A stretch of DNA of 64,000 bases from Microbacterium croceum. GTDB taxonomy: Bacteria > Actinomycetota > Actinomycetes > Actinomycetales > Microbacteriaceae. The notes beneath the pieces were generated by a model. It saw only the letters and a program-made list of their open reading frames with translations. It made no database searches and was not told the DNA's origin. Below are positions 45,929-54,420 of the stretch, in pieces. The DNA lies in NCBI RefSeq assembly GCF_023091245.1, contig NZ_JAHWXN010000002.1, forward strand, positions 372,001 through 436,000, read 5' to 3'. Made by a program: the position numbers and the translations under genes. How positions within the stretch are numbered: position 1 is the first letter of the stretch; each line of letters starts with the position of its first letter.

Positions 45929-46992
45929 TCCGCGATACCCGTCGTCCGGGATTCCCTCGCAGCGGCTCTGCCGACATGGATGCTCAACGCGCTGACCGCA
46001 TCGCGGCACAGGGCACCGGCAGCGGAGGCCGTCATCCCCAGTCGCCGGGCGACCCGCTCTGTCGCGACCTCGTGAGAGCGGGAGGTCTGCACCGCAGCGA
46101 CGACGGTGGCCGTCAACGGAGAGAGCAGTTGGCGGCGCAGCGTGGTGACGTCGGCGAGCACGACACCGTCTGGAGTCTCCAGCAGGAACGGATCAGCGGG
46201 CAGCGGTTCGGCATCCGCCCGGCCATCGTCGAGGGGCGACCATCCGAATCCCCCGATCCGGGCCGAGCCGTTCGCCAGGCGGAGCATCTTCATGAGGTCG
46301 GTCGCATGGAGGTATCGTCCGACCCCGTCGCGATCAGCCAGGTCCGCGGCGATCGTCGTGATCGACGCAGCGCCTGCCCACGCCGCGATCTGCGGCAGCG
46401 GCGCCGTGATCGCGGACCGCAGGTCATCGATGCTGCCGATGACCTCGCCCCGGACGCCGACGCTGACACGACCATCGGCGCGGACCCTGATGGCGCTCGG
46501 AGTCGCGATTCTCTGGGGGTTCGCAAGAGCGCCGCGATGCGCGAGAATCACGCGCGGATCAAGCAAGGCGGAGGGGAACACTCCTGTTCGACGAGCGAGT
46601 CGCGCATCGTCGAGGAAGGCCTGCCAGCTGGCGGCGTCGGGGAAGCACACTGCCGTGGGTCCGATGATCTGGACGAACTCGGCTGCGACATAGTCCTGGA
46701 GCTCGACACCGCGGTCGCCGAGGAACAGCTCATCGCCGATCTCGGTGAGCGCGCCGCTGTAATGGACGGCGGTTGCGGCGCCGCGGATCGGTTCGCTTCC
46801 GTCCGGCAGAAGAACCACATCGCCTTCGACTGCCACCTCGTCGATCGGCGCCGCATTCGCACCGCTCTCGACGAGGAACACCCGCGTATACGTCTGAGGC
46901 TCCCCGATGATCCACTCGCGGAGCGCACGGGCACCGACGCGCTCCGCGAACGCCTCGCCCTGCGTGGCTGCGTCGATCGAGCTCGCCTGCAT
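45925..46992 (-). CDS. Daptide biosynthesis RiPP recognition-type protein (MpaC-like)
   Basis: About 355 residues if translation begins at ATG 46992 (GGGGGAG lies just before it); in-frame starts also exist at 47010 and 47031. No catalytic motif is seen. A C-terminal block (about 265-335, DGVVLADVTTLRRQLLSPLT then VARRLGMTASAAGALCRDAV) looks like the winged-helix RiPP recognition element. It would present the leader peptide to the dehydrogenase and aminotransferase. First gene of the operon, 170 bases from tRNA-Ser. Confidence 0.7.
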   Translation of the reverse strand: MQASSIDAATQGEAFAERVGARALREWIIGEPQTYTRVFLVESGANAAPIDEVAVEGDVVLLPDGSEPIRGAATAVHYSGALTEIGDELFLGDRGVELQDYVAAEFVQIIGPTAVCFPDAASWQAFLDDARLARRTGVFPSALLDPRVILAHRGALANPQRIATPSAIRVRADGRVSVGVRGEVIGSIDDLRSAITAPLPQIAAWAGAASITTIAADLADRDGVGRYLHATDLMKMLRLANGSARIGGFGWSPLDDGRADAEPLPADPFLLETPDGVVLADVTTLRRQLLSPLTATVVAAVQTSRSHEVATERVARRLGMTASAAGALCRDAVSALSIHVGRAAARESRTTGIAE

Positions 46993-47161
46993 ATTCTCCC
47001 CCAGGTTCATCCGGTGCCACACGACACTCACATGTACTCGAATGAGGCTAAACAGCAGTCAATCGAAATGCAATATTCTTCACTTCGATGGAGACCTCGA
47101 GCGGGAAGCGTCGGGTCACGAGCACTCCGCGCGATCGGATAGACTGTTCAGGTTGTTCCCT
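46993..47161. promoter_or_regulatory. Divergent promoter region: RiPP operon (-) and tRNA-Ser (+)
   Basis: The stretch 47030-47095 is the most AT-rich of the neighbourhood. On the minus strand a TTGACT hexamer at 47057-47062 could be the -35 box of the RiPP operon, but no clear -10 was found. On the plus strand TAGACT at 47140-47145 is a good -10 for tRNA-Ser, the same hexamer as before tRNA-Pro. Confidence 0.5.
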
Positions 47162-47249
47162 GGTGACGTGTCCGAGCGGCCGAAGGAGCACGCTTGGAAA
47201 GCGTGTGTTGTGCAAGCAACCGCGGGTTCGAATCCCGCCGTCACCGCCA
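47162..47249 (+). tRNA. tRNA-Ser (anticodon GGA)
   Basis: Long-variable-arm class II tRNA. Acceptor GGTGACG pairs with CGTCACC; anticodon stem CACGC/GCGTG with loop TTGGAAA, anticodon GGA at 47196-47198. T-arm is GCGGGTTCGAATCCCGC. Discriminator G at 47246, then an encoded CCA. Confidence 0.97.
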
Positions 47250-47255
47250 CACAGG

Positions 47256-47297
47256 AAAAGGAGAAGGGCCCCGCTCACGCGGGGCCCTTCTCCTTTT
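47256..47297. terminator. Bidirectional terminator after tRNA-Ser
   Basis: Perfect 19-bp stem around a TCAC loop, A-rich on one side and T-rich on the other (AAAAGG...CCTTTT), so it can end both the tRNA (+) and the convergent exported-protein gene (-). Confidence 0.92.
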
Positions 47298-47309
47298 CTT
47301 CCCAACCGG

Positions 47310-47804
47310 TCAGTTCGGGATGGGCTCGTCTCCGGTGAAGGTGACCGTCACCGAGGCGAGAACGGCAGACGAGGCGGGGTCGATCACCCGCACCACGTAG
47401 GGAGTGAGGTCGGTCACCAGCGGTGTCTGCGTCTGGAACCAGAAGTTCGGCATCGCCGTGTCGAGCCGGTAGGTCGCACTGGAGGTGAAGTCCCCTGACA
47501 CGTGGACGATGTTCACGCTCTGATCGAACAGACCCCAGTCCGTCGTCGTCGCCGGGATCCACTCGATCGTCACGACCTCGGGCAGTGGGCCGGAGAGCGC
47601 GAAGTCGACGCGATAGTCCCGGAAGGAGCCATCGTCACCGTTTCGGTTCACGGTGAAGTCGAGAAGGGCGGCCGGTCCACTGGCGGCCGCCAACGGTGCA
47701 CTCACCGCGACCGCGATCACCGGCGCCGACCACACCGCCGCCGCAAGTACCGTACGACGCGAGACGGAGCCCTCGCCGATCCTGTCCGTAGTGCTCTTCG
47801 TCAT
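47310..47804 (-). CDS. Exported protein with Tat-like signal, unknown function
   Basis: 164 residues. The N-terminus (VSRRTVLAAAVWSAPVIAVA then a run ending APLAAASG) has a twin-arginine and a long hydrophobic segment of the type seen in SipW-like or Tat-exported actinobacterial surface proteins. The mature part is a beta-rich domain with no catalytic motif. No family name can be given. Convergent with tRNA-Ser. Confidence 0.7.
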   Translation of the reverse strand: MTKSTTDRIGEGSVSRRTVLAAAVWSAPVIAVAVSAPLAAASGPAALLDFTVNRNGDDGSFRDYRVDFALSGPLPEVVTIEWIPATTTDWGLFDQSVNIVHVSGDFTSSATYRLDTAMPNFWFQTQTPLVTDLTPYVVRVIDPASSAVLASVTVTFTGDEPIPN

Positions 47805-47935
47805 ACCGGTCCTCTGCTCGGCGAGAATTGTCAGAAACCGAGCCTACTAGCCACGCGCCACGCGGGTTCCACGAAAGCGGGGCCCTCCTTCGTCTCTCCT
47901 GAGCCGTGAACAGGGCAGCCCGAATCCGGAGACTC

Positions 47936-48538
47936 TCAGTCCGCGAAGCGCACGCCGAAGCTCTGTCCGCCGGGAGCCGTCGGCAGCGGCCGCATGCCCA
48001 GCCGCTCGTAGAACGCGGCCGCACCGGTGTTGTTCGGATCCATGCCGAGGTGGAGCCCGGTGACCCCGCGGCTGGTCAGCTCGGCGAAGAGCGTCTCGAT
48101 CAGGCGACGCCCGAGACCCTGCCCCTGCGTCTCCGGCAGCAGATCGATGTGGAGGTGCGCGGGGTACTCCCCCGCATTCGGCTCCCTGCCGGGACCACGA
48201 CCGTACGCGTAGGCGAGCATCCGCTCCTCGCGCGTGGCGGGGTCGGCGGGCTGTGGGAAGCGGTCGTGGAATGCCGGCCACCACTCGTCACGGAACCACT
48301 GTTCGAAGGCGTCGGTGTCGTCCGTCGCGACGATATAGCCGATCACGCGCTCATCGTCGGACTCGACCACCCACGCCAGATCCGGGTGCCGCTGCGCGTA
48401 GGGCACGGCGAAGAGGTCGCCCCAGAGACGATCGTCGGAGAAGATCCCGGTCGCGTCTCCCCCTGCGTCCGCTGTCTTCACGCACACCTCGTACAGGGCG
48501 TCGCGGTCGGCGGGACGGTACGGGCGGATGCGTGACAC
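47936..48538 (-). CDS. GNAT family N-acetyltransferase
   Basis: 200 residues from GTG at 48538 with a GAGGAG site 6-7 bases before. IRPYRPADRDALYEVC at the start, and motif A in HLHIDLLPETQGQGLGRRLI with the acetyl-CoA-binding QGQGLG loop, then FYERLGMRPLP. It resembles the O-GlcNAcase-associated/YhhY-like acetyltransferases with an AYGRGPGREPNAGEYPAHLH insertion. Substrate unknown. The longer frame upstream is antisense-like shadow within the PAP2 gene. Confidence 0.87.
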   Translation of the reverse strand: MSRIRPYRPADRDALYEVCVKTADAGGDATGIFSDDRLWGDLFAVPYAQRHPDLAWVVESDDERVIGYIVATDDTDAFEQWFRDEWWPAFHDRFPQPADPATREERMLAYAYGRGPGREPNAGEYPAHLHIDLLPETQGQGLGRRLIETLFAELTSRGVTGLHLGMDPNNTGAAAFYERLGMRPLPTAPGGQSFGVRFAD

Positions 48539-48567
48539 GGCGGGCTCCTCGCAGGGGTCGGAAGCCC

Positions 48568-49197
48568 TCAGCCTATCGCCGGTTCCGCGCTCTCCCGCCG
48601 CTGCAGCACCCACGGCAGCAGCCAGGCGCCGAGTACGAGGACGACCCCGGCGCCGACCAGCGCTCCGCCGAGCGTGTCCGTCGCCCAGTGGACGGAGAGG
48701 ATGGTGCGCGACAGCGCCATGACCAGGATCCAGACCGCTCCGCCGATGGCGATCCACACACGCGGGAACACCAGCCAGAGCACCAGGGCGATCGTCGCGG
48801 CGTTCGCGGTATGCCCGGAGGGGAACGACCCGAAGTCGCTGACCACCAGCATGTCCTCCGGGCGCGCGCGCCCGAAGAGCTGCTTGAGCAGCTGCACCGC
48901 TCCGGCGCTGGCGGCGAAGCAGATCGCGGCGAACACAGCGGTGCGCCAGCGACGGGCGAGCAGGAACGCGACGATCACGAGCAGCGGCACCACGAAGACC
49001 GCGATCCATCCGCCGCCGATCTCGTTGGTGAGGCGGGCCACCGCGAGCATCCAGTCGGCGCGATGGGCGGCGATCGTGGCGTTCCACCACACGTCGACGC
49101 CCGGAGGCTCGGTCAGACCGAAGACGACGGCCGCACCGAGGGCGGTGGCCAGCGCCAGGAAACCCGCGCCCCACCAGAGCATCGTCGATCGGTTCAT
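48568..49197 (-). CDS. PAP2 superfamily phosphatase
   Basis: 209 residues, six predicted helices. The three phosphatase motifs are present: KQLFGRARPED, FPSGHTANAA and SRTILSVHWATDTLGG. Members dephosphorylate lipid phosphates such as undecaprenyl pyrophosphate or phosphatidic acid at the outer membrane face. Followed by the GNAT gene 29 bases on; the two may be co-transcribed. Confidence 0.92.
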   Translation of the reverse strand: MNRSTMLWWGAGFLALATALGAAVVFGLTEPPGVDVWWNATIAAHRADWMLAVARLTNEIGGGWIAVFVVPLLVIVAFLLARRWRTAVFAAICFAASAGAVQLLKQLFGRARPEDMLVVSDFGSFPSGHTANAATIALVLWLVFPRVWIAIGGAVWILVMALSRTILSVHWATDTLGGALVGAGVVLVLGAWLLPWVLQRRESAEPAIG

Positions 49198-49228
49198 CGT
49201 CCCATTCTGGCGGACGACGCCTGTGGAC

Positions 49229-50605
49229 TCAGGGAGTGAGCATCCCCACGGTGCGTGGGCGCACGATCAGCCACAGCGAGAGGATGCCGATCGCGGCGCA
49301 TCCGACCATCACCGAGGCCATGGTGGTGGCGGTGATACCCGCATCCTTCGAGATCCAGCCGACCACGGGCGAGATGAGTCCGGCGACGCCGAAGTTCGTC
49401 GCGCCGAGGATGGAAGCCGCAGTTCCGGCCGCCTTCCCATGACGGTCGAGCGCCAGCACCTGCACGTTCGGGAACGTGAACCCGCAGGCGGTCATGAACA
49501 CGAACAGCGGCACGACCGTGCCCCACAACCCGAGACCGAGCTGGTCGGCGACCACGATCGCGACTCCGGCGATCAGCAGCACCGCGGTCGAGTACGCCAT
49601 GACCCACTGCGGGCCGAAGCGCGCCGCCAGCCGCGAAGCCGTCTGCACCCCCAGCACGACGCCGAGCGAGTTGACGGCGAACAGCAACCCGTACTGCTGC
49701 GCGTTCAGCCCGTGCGTCTGCTGGAACAGGAAGGGCGAGGCCGACAGGTACGAGAACAGTCCGGAGAACGTCATCCCGCCGATGATGAGCACACCGATGA
49801 AGACCCGGTCCGAGAGCACGGAGCGATAGCGCTGCAGCACCGTCGACCCGCCGCGCTCCTGCCGTCGGGCGACCGGCAGCGTCTCCGGGATGAACAGGAT
49901 CGTCGAGAGCAGCATGAGCACGCCGTAGGCCGCGAGCACCACGAAGATCCCGCGCCAGGGCATGAGGGTGAGCAGCCACGACCCGATCAGCGGCGCCACG
50001 ACCGGCGCCACACCCGACACGAGGGCGAGGCGCGAGAGCATGACCACGAGACGGCGCCCGCCGAACAGGTCGCGCACGATGGCCATCGCCACGACACCTC
50101 CGGCCGCGGCCCCCATGCCCATGAGCACGCGGGCCACGCTGAGCAGTTCGAGCGTGGGCGCGAAGGCGGCCCCGACGCTGGCGAGCACGTGCACCGCGGT
50201 GACGACGATCAGCGGGATGCGGCGGCCGACCTTGTCGCTGAGGGGCCCGACCACGAGCTGACCGATCGCGAAGCCGATCATCGTCCCGGTGAGGGTGAGC
50301 TGGATCGCCGCGGCGGTGGTCTGGAAGTCCTCCTCCAGCACCGGGAAGGCGGGGAGGTAGAGGTCGATCGTGAACGGTCCCAGCGCCGTCAGCGCGCCGA
50401 GCAGCAGGATGTAGAGGATCCGCCGCCGATTCGGGATCGAGTCGCCGGGGTGCAGCATGATCGGCGCGGTCGCCGGATTCGATCCGAGGGTGCGGATGGC
50501 CCCCGTCGCCGTCGAGGCGCGGATCGCACCGGTCGTGGTCGGGATGCTCGTGCGCTCGGGCTGGGGAACCGTCGGCGAGGAGTCGGTGCGGGGGGCGTCG
50601 GACAC
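49229..50605 (-). CDS. Bcr/CflA-family drug efflux MFS transporter
   Basis: 458 residues from GTG at 50605 (GGAAGGA site 6 bases upstream). Long, Thr/Pro-rich cytoplasmic N-terminus (about 60 residues), then 12 membrane helices. DHA1 marks: FTIDLYLPAFPVLEEDFQTT near helix 1 and GQLVVGPLSDKVGRRIPL between helices 2 and 3, plus the helix 5 motif LVSGVAPVVAPLIGSWLL. Exports drugs or metabolites by proton antiport. A 16-bp palindrome in the leader suggests regulation by a repressor. Confidence 0.92.
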   Translation of the reverse strand: MSDAPRTDSSPTVPQPERTSIPTTTGAIRASTATGAIRTLGSNPATAPIMLHPGDSIPNRRRILYILLLGALTALGPFTIDLYLPAFPVLEEDFQTTAAAIQLTLTGTMIGFAIGQLVVGPLSDKVGRRIPLIVVTAVHVLASVGAAFAPTLELLSVARVLMGMGAAAGGVVAMAIVRDLFGGRRLVVMLSRLALVSGVAPVVAPLIGSWLLTLMPWRGIFVVLAAYGVLMLLSTILFIPETLPVARRQERGGSTVLQRYRSVLSDRVFIGVLIIGGMTFSGLFSYLSASPFLFQQTHGLNAQQYGLLFAVNSLGVVLGVQTASRLAARFGPQWVMAYSTAVLLIAGVAIVVADQLGLGLWGTVVPLFVFMTACGFTFPNVQVLALDRHGKAAGTAASILGATNFGVAGLISPVVGWISKDAGITATTMASVMVGCAAIGILSLWLIVRPRTVGMLTP

Positions 50606-50634
50606 GAAGGTCCTTCCGGAAATCGAGGGTGTCA

Positions 50635-50650
50635 GTCGAATCGATTCGAC
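50635..50650 (-). promoter_or_regulatory. Perfect 16-bp palindrome upstream of MFS gene
   Basis: GTCGAATCGATTCGAC, 30 bases upstream of the efflux pump start. Length and symmetry suit a TetR- or MarR-type operator. No cognate regulator gene lies beside it. Confidence 0.65.
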
Positions 50651-50702
50651 CTAGGGGAATCATCCATGTTACCGCCGTCACGGCATCGCCCGCCCGCTGC
50701 AC

Positions 50703-50744
50703 GCACGAAGAAGCACCTCCCCGAGGAGAGGTGCTTCTTCGTGC
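50703..50744 (-). terminator. Intrinsic terminator of metB
   Basis: Perfect 17-bp stem (50703-50719 with 50728-50744), 8-base loop, 17 bases beyond the metB stop. Confidence 0.85.
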
Positions 50745-50760
50745 CCGCAGCGGGCGGAGG

Positions 50761-51915
50761 TCAGCGGGAGAGGCGCGCGAGCCCCTGCTCGAGATCCGCG
50801 ATCAAGTCGGACACGTCTTCGATGCCGACCGACAGCCGCACGATGTTCTCGGGCACGGCGAGCTCGGTGCCGCGCACCGAGGCGTGCGTCATGTCCGGCG
50901 GGTAGCCGATGAGCGACTCCACCCCGCCGAGCGACTCCGCGAGCTGGAAGAGCTCGGTGGACTCCGCGAACGCCCGGGCGGCGTCGGCACCGGCGGCGAG
51001 GCCGAGCGACAGCATGCCGCCGAACCCGCTCATCTGCGACGCCGCGATCTCGTGCCCGGGGTGCGAGGCCAGACCGGGGTAGAAGACCTGCGCGAACTCC
51101 GGGCGTTCAGCCGCCCACTCCGCGATCGCCTGCGCGTTCTCGGAGTGCTGGCGCATGCGCACCGACAGCGTCTTGATGCCGCGGGTGGTGAGCCAGGCGT
51201 CGAGCGGCGCCGACACGGCGCCCACCGCGAACTGCTGGAACTTCACCTGGTCGGAGAAGCGGTCGTCGCCGAAGACGACGGCTCCCCCGAGCACGTCGGA
51301 GTGGCCGCCGAGGTACTTCGTGGTGGAGTGCACGACGAGGTCGGCGCCGAGGGCGAGGGGCTGCTGCAGCGCGGGCGAGGCGAAGGTGTTGTCGACGACC
51401 AGGATCACGCCGGCGGCGTGCGCCAGCTCGGCGACGGTCGCGATGTCGACGACCTTGAGCAGCGGGTTGCTGGGGGTCTCGAGCCAGATGATCTTCGTCT
51501 CGGGGCGGAGCGCGGCGCGGATCGCGTCGAGGTCGCCGAGCTCGACGGTGGTCGTCTCGATGCCCCACATCGCATACACCTTCGTGAACAGCCGGTAGGT
51601 GCCGCCGTACACATCGTTGCCGAGCAGCACGTGATCACCGGGCTTCAGGATGCCCCGCAGCAGCGCATCCTCGGCTGACAGCCCCGAGGCGAACGAGAGC
51701 GCGCTCGCACCCCCCTCGAGAGCAGCCAACTGGGTCTCGAGCGAAGAACGCGTCGGGTTGCCCGAACGGTTGTACTCGTACCCCTCGCGCAACCCGCCGA
51801 TGCCGTCCTGGACGTGCGTGGAGGCCTGGTAGATCGGCGGGATGATGGCGCCGGTCGTCGGGTCGGGCGCTTGGCCTGCGTGGATGGCTCGGGTGGCGAA
51901 GGCGTGGTCGGACAT
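50761..51915 (-). CDS. metB: Cystathionine gamma-synthase
   Basis: 384 residues, Cys/Met metabolism PLP family. YEYNRSGNPTRSSLETQLAA near the N-terminus, ASGLSAEDALLRGILKPGD, PLP Lys in LVVHSTTKYLGGHSDVLGG, and SLGGVESLIGYPPDMTHASV. Sequence fits gamma-synthase (O-acyl-homoserine + cysteine to cystathionine) but gamma-lyase or dual activity cannot be excluded. It lies 75 bases after the cystathionine beta-synthase gene on the same strand. Confidence 0.9.
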   Translation of the reverse strand: MSDHAFATRAIHAGQAPDPTTGAIIPPIYQASTHVQDGIGGLREGYEYNRSGNPTRSSLETQLAALEGGASALSFASGLSAEDALLRGILKPGDHVLLGNDVYGGTYRLFTKVYAMWGIETTTVELGDLDAIRAALRPETKIIWLETPSNPLLKVVDIATVAELAHAAGVILVVDNTFASPALQQPLALGADLVVHSTTKYLGGHSDVLGGAVVFGDDRFSDQVKFQQFAVGAVSAPLDAWLTTRGIKTLSVRMRQHSENAQAIAEWAAERPEFAQVFYPGLASHPGHEIAASQMSGFGGMLSLGLAAGADAARAFAESTELFQLAESLGGVESLIGYPPDMTHASVRGTELAVPENIVRLSVGIEDVSDLIADLEQGLARLSR

Positions 51916-51990
51916 CTCCCCAGCCTACGACCGGCCTCCCCCGAGGTCGGCCCCCTGTTACGTCGCGCGTCCGCTCAGGGCGGTGCGCCG

Positions 51991-53367
51991 TCAGCGCGAC
52001 AGGTACGCGAGCAGGTCCTGTCGGGTGAGCACCGTGTGCGGCTTGCCGTCTTCGGTCACCAGCAGCGCGTCGACATCCGCGAGCGCGGCGCGTGCCTGAG
52101 CGATCGGGGCATGGATGCCGATCAACGGCAGCCGCTCCCCCGTGTGCGCGCCGACGGCGTCGGTCGGCTTCGCCTCACCGCGGAAAAGCAGATCCAGCAG
52201 GCCCTTCTCATCGACCGTGCCGACGACCTCGCCCATCATGACCGGGGGTTCGGCGCTGAGCACGACGAGCTGCGACACGTCGTACTCGGTCATCATCCCG
52301 ATCACCTCGAGCACGGTGTCGGTCGGATGCGCGTGCACGAGGTCCGGGATGCCTGCGCCTCGGCGGGTCGTGCGGGCCGCGACCACATCCGCCACGGTCT
52401 CGCCCTCCTCGATGTCGCTGAAGCCGTAGGAGCGCATCCAGCCGTCGTTGAAGATCTTGCTGAGGTAGCCGCGCCCGCCGTCGGGCAGCAGCACGACCAT
52501 GACGGCATCCGCGGGAAGCTCCTTCGCGATCCGCAGCGCTCCGACGACGGCCATGCCGCTGGAACCGCCGACGAGGATGCCCTCCTCGCGTGCCAAGCGC
52601 CGGGTCATGGCGAACGACTCGGCATCTCCTACGGCCACGATCTCGTGCGGCACGCTCGGGTCGTAGGTGCCGGGCCAGATGTCCTCGCCGACACCTTCGA
52701 CCAGATAGGGGCGTCCGGTGCCGCCGCTGTAGACGCTGCCCTCGGGGTCGACGCCGATGATGCGCACCCGGTCGTCAGACACCTCGCGCAGGTAGCGCCC
52801 CGTGCCGGTGATCGTGCCGCCGGTGCCGACGCCCGCCACGAAGTGCGTCACGGCGCCGTCGGTGTCGCGCCAGATCTCCGGACCCGTGGTCTCGTAGTGG
52901 CTGCGGGGCCCGTTCGGGTTCTCGTACTGGTTCGGCTTGAACGCACCAGGGATCTCGCGGGCGAGCCGATCACTCACGCTGTAATACGACTCCGGGCTGT
53001 CTGCCGGAACGGACGTGGGCGTCACCACGACGTCGGCCCCGTACGCCCGCAACACGTCGTTCTTGTCCTCGGCGACCTTGTCGGGCACCACGAAGACGCA
53101 CTTGTAGCCGCGCTGCTGCGCGACCAGCGCGAGTCCGACCCCGGTATTGCCACTGGTCGGCTCGACGATCGTGCCACCCGGCTTCAGGTGCCCCTCGGCT
53201 TCGGCGGCATCGATGATGCGCGATGCGATGCGGTCCTTCGCGGAGCCGCCGGGGTTCAGGTACTCCAGCTTCACGAGGACCGTGCAGGCGACGCCCTCGG
53301 TGACACGGTGGAGCTTCACGAGAGGCGTGTCGCCGACGAGGTCGACGATGGAGTCTGCGTACTTCAT
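51991..53367 (-). CDS. Cystathionine beta-synthase
   Basis: 458 residues from ATG at 53367 (MKYADSIVDLVGDTPLVKL). N-terminal PLP domain: Schiff-base Lys in GGSAKDRIASRIIDAA, TSGNTGVGLALVA, GTGGTITGTGRYL, and VGGSSGMAVVGALRIA. C-terminal CBS pair from about residue 335 (ARTTRRGAGIPDLVHAHPTD, VVLSAEPPVMMGEVVGTVDE). Condenses serine (or an acylserine) with homocysteine to cystathionine, or the reverse-transsulfuration cysteine route with MetB. An imperfect hairpin at 51931-51950 may weakly terminate it. Confidence 0.93.
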   Translation of the reverse strand: MKYADSIVDLVGDTPLVKLHRVTEGVACTVLVKLEYLNPGGSAKDRIASRIIDAAEAEGHLKPGGTIVEPTSGNTGVGLALVAQQRGYKCVFVVPDKVAEDKNDVLRAYGADVVVTPTSVPADSPESYYSVSDRLAREIPGAFKPNQYENPNGPRSHYETTGPEIWRDTDGAVTHFVAGVGTGGTITGTGRYLREVSDDRVRIIGVDPEGSVYSGGTGRPYLVEGVGEDIWPGTYDPSVPHEIVAVGDAESFAMTRRLAREEGILVGGSSGMAVVGALRIAKELPADAVMVVLLPDGGRGYLSKIFNDGWMRSYGFSDIEEGETVADVVAARTTRRGAGIPDLVHAHPTDTVLEVIGMMTEYDVSQLVVLSAEPPVMMGEVVGTVDEKGLLDLLFRGEAKPTDAVGAHTGERLPLIGIHAPIAQARAALADVDALLVTEDGKPHTVLTRQDLLAYLSR

Positions 53368-53460
53368 GGTTTCAGGGTACGTGCGCGGATGCCGCGACCG
53401 GGCGTGTGTTGCACCCGATCGCGGCATCCGTGTTCGACGGCCGCGGAGCCCGACGGAGGA

Positions 53461-54420
53461 TCAGCCCTTCGTCGACCCGGCCAGCAGACCTCGGACGAAG
53501 TACCGCTGGAGCGAGAAGAACACGATCAGCGGAACGAGGATCGACACGAAGGCGCCGGCGGTGAGCAGGTACCAGCCCTCGCCGCGACCGGTGATCTCGG
53601 CGAGCACCTTCGTGATCGGCGAGGCCGCTCCGTCGGCGAACACCAACGCCACGAGCAGGTCGTTCCAGACCCAGAGGAACTGGAAGATGGCGACGGATGC
53701 GATGGCGGGCATCGTCAGCGGCAGCACGACGCGGAAGAAGATCTGCCCGCGGGAGGCACCGTCGACGCGTGCCGCCTCGATGATCTCTCCCGGGATCTCC
53801 GACATGAAGTTGTGCAGCAGGTAGATCGCCAGCGGCAACGCGAACATCGTGTGGGCGAACCAGACCTGCGCATAGCCGCCGGCGACATCGAGTCCCAGAG
53901 TCACCTGCAGTCCGAACAGGTTGATCCCCCGCGAGAACGACGACAGCAGCGGGACGAGTGCCATCTGGATCGGCACGATCTGCAGCGCGAACACGAAGAT
54001 GAACAGCGCGTTGCGCCCCTTGAACTCGATCCACGAGAACGCGTAGGCCGCCATCGCCGCGATCATCAACGGGATGATCGTCGCGGGGATCGTGATCACG
54101 ATGGAGTTGAAGAACGACTGCAGGATCGTCAGCTGCGTGGTGCCGGATTGCAGCACGGCCACATAGTTGTCGAGGGTCACCTGCGGGTTGGCGAAGAACG
54201 TCCACCAGCCACTGGAATCGATCGCATCCCTGTCGCGGAACGACGAGATGAACAACCCGAGCGTCGGGACGGTCCAGACGACCGCGATGAGGATCGCGGC
54301 GACGCTGGCCCACGGCCTGCTGAGACGCTTGCGCACGCGACCGGCGGAGGCATCGAGCCGCCCCCCGGTCGTGAGCGCCCGGGTGGAGGTGCCGAGTTCT
54401 GACTTCACGGTATCGGTCAT
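53461..54420 (-). CDS. Sugar ABC transporter permease (MalG-like)
   Basis: 319 residues, six helices with a 40-residue cytoplasmic N-terminus. The permease EAA loop EIIEAARVDGASRGQIFFRV is present. CUT1-type inner component of a sugar importer; overlaps the first permease by 4 bases. Substrate is not shown by the sequence itself, but a CebR-like operator upstream points to beta-glucosides. Confidence 0.9.
   Translation of the reverse strand: MTDTVKSELGTSTRALTTGGRLDASAGRVRKRLSRPWASVAAILIAVVWTVPTLGLFISSFRDRDAIDSSGWWTFFANPQVTLDNYVAVLQSGTTQLTILQSFFNSIVITIPATIIPLMIAAMAAYAFSWIEFKGRNALFIFVFALQIVPIQMALVPLLSSFSRGINLFGLQVTLGLDVAGGYAQVWFAHTMFALPLAIYLLHNFMSEIPGEIIEAARVDGASRGQIFFRVVLPLTMPAIASVAIFQFLWVWNDLLVALVFADGAASPITKVLAEITGRGEGWYLLTAGAFVSILVPLIVFFSLQRYFVRGLLAGSTKG

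Noticed and set aside
47057..47249. tRNA-Ser as the attachment site of a genomic island carrying the RiPP cluster
   Set aside because: The cluster lies on the 5' side of the tRNA, there is no integrase, and no direct repeat of the tRNA 3' end was found near 38.2 kb.
48674..50905. 743-codon plus-strand open frame
   Set aside because: Antisense to the PAP2 and MFS genes, low-complexity Arg/His/Asp composition, no family resemblance.
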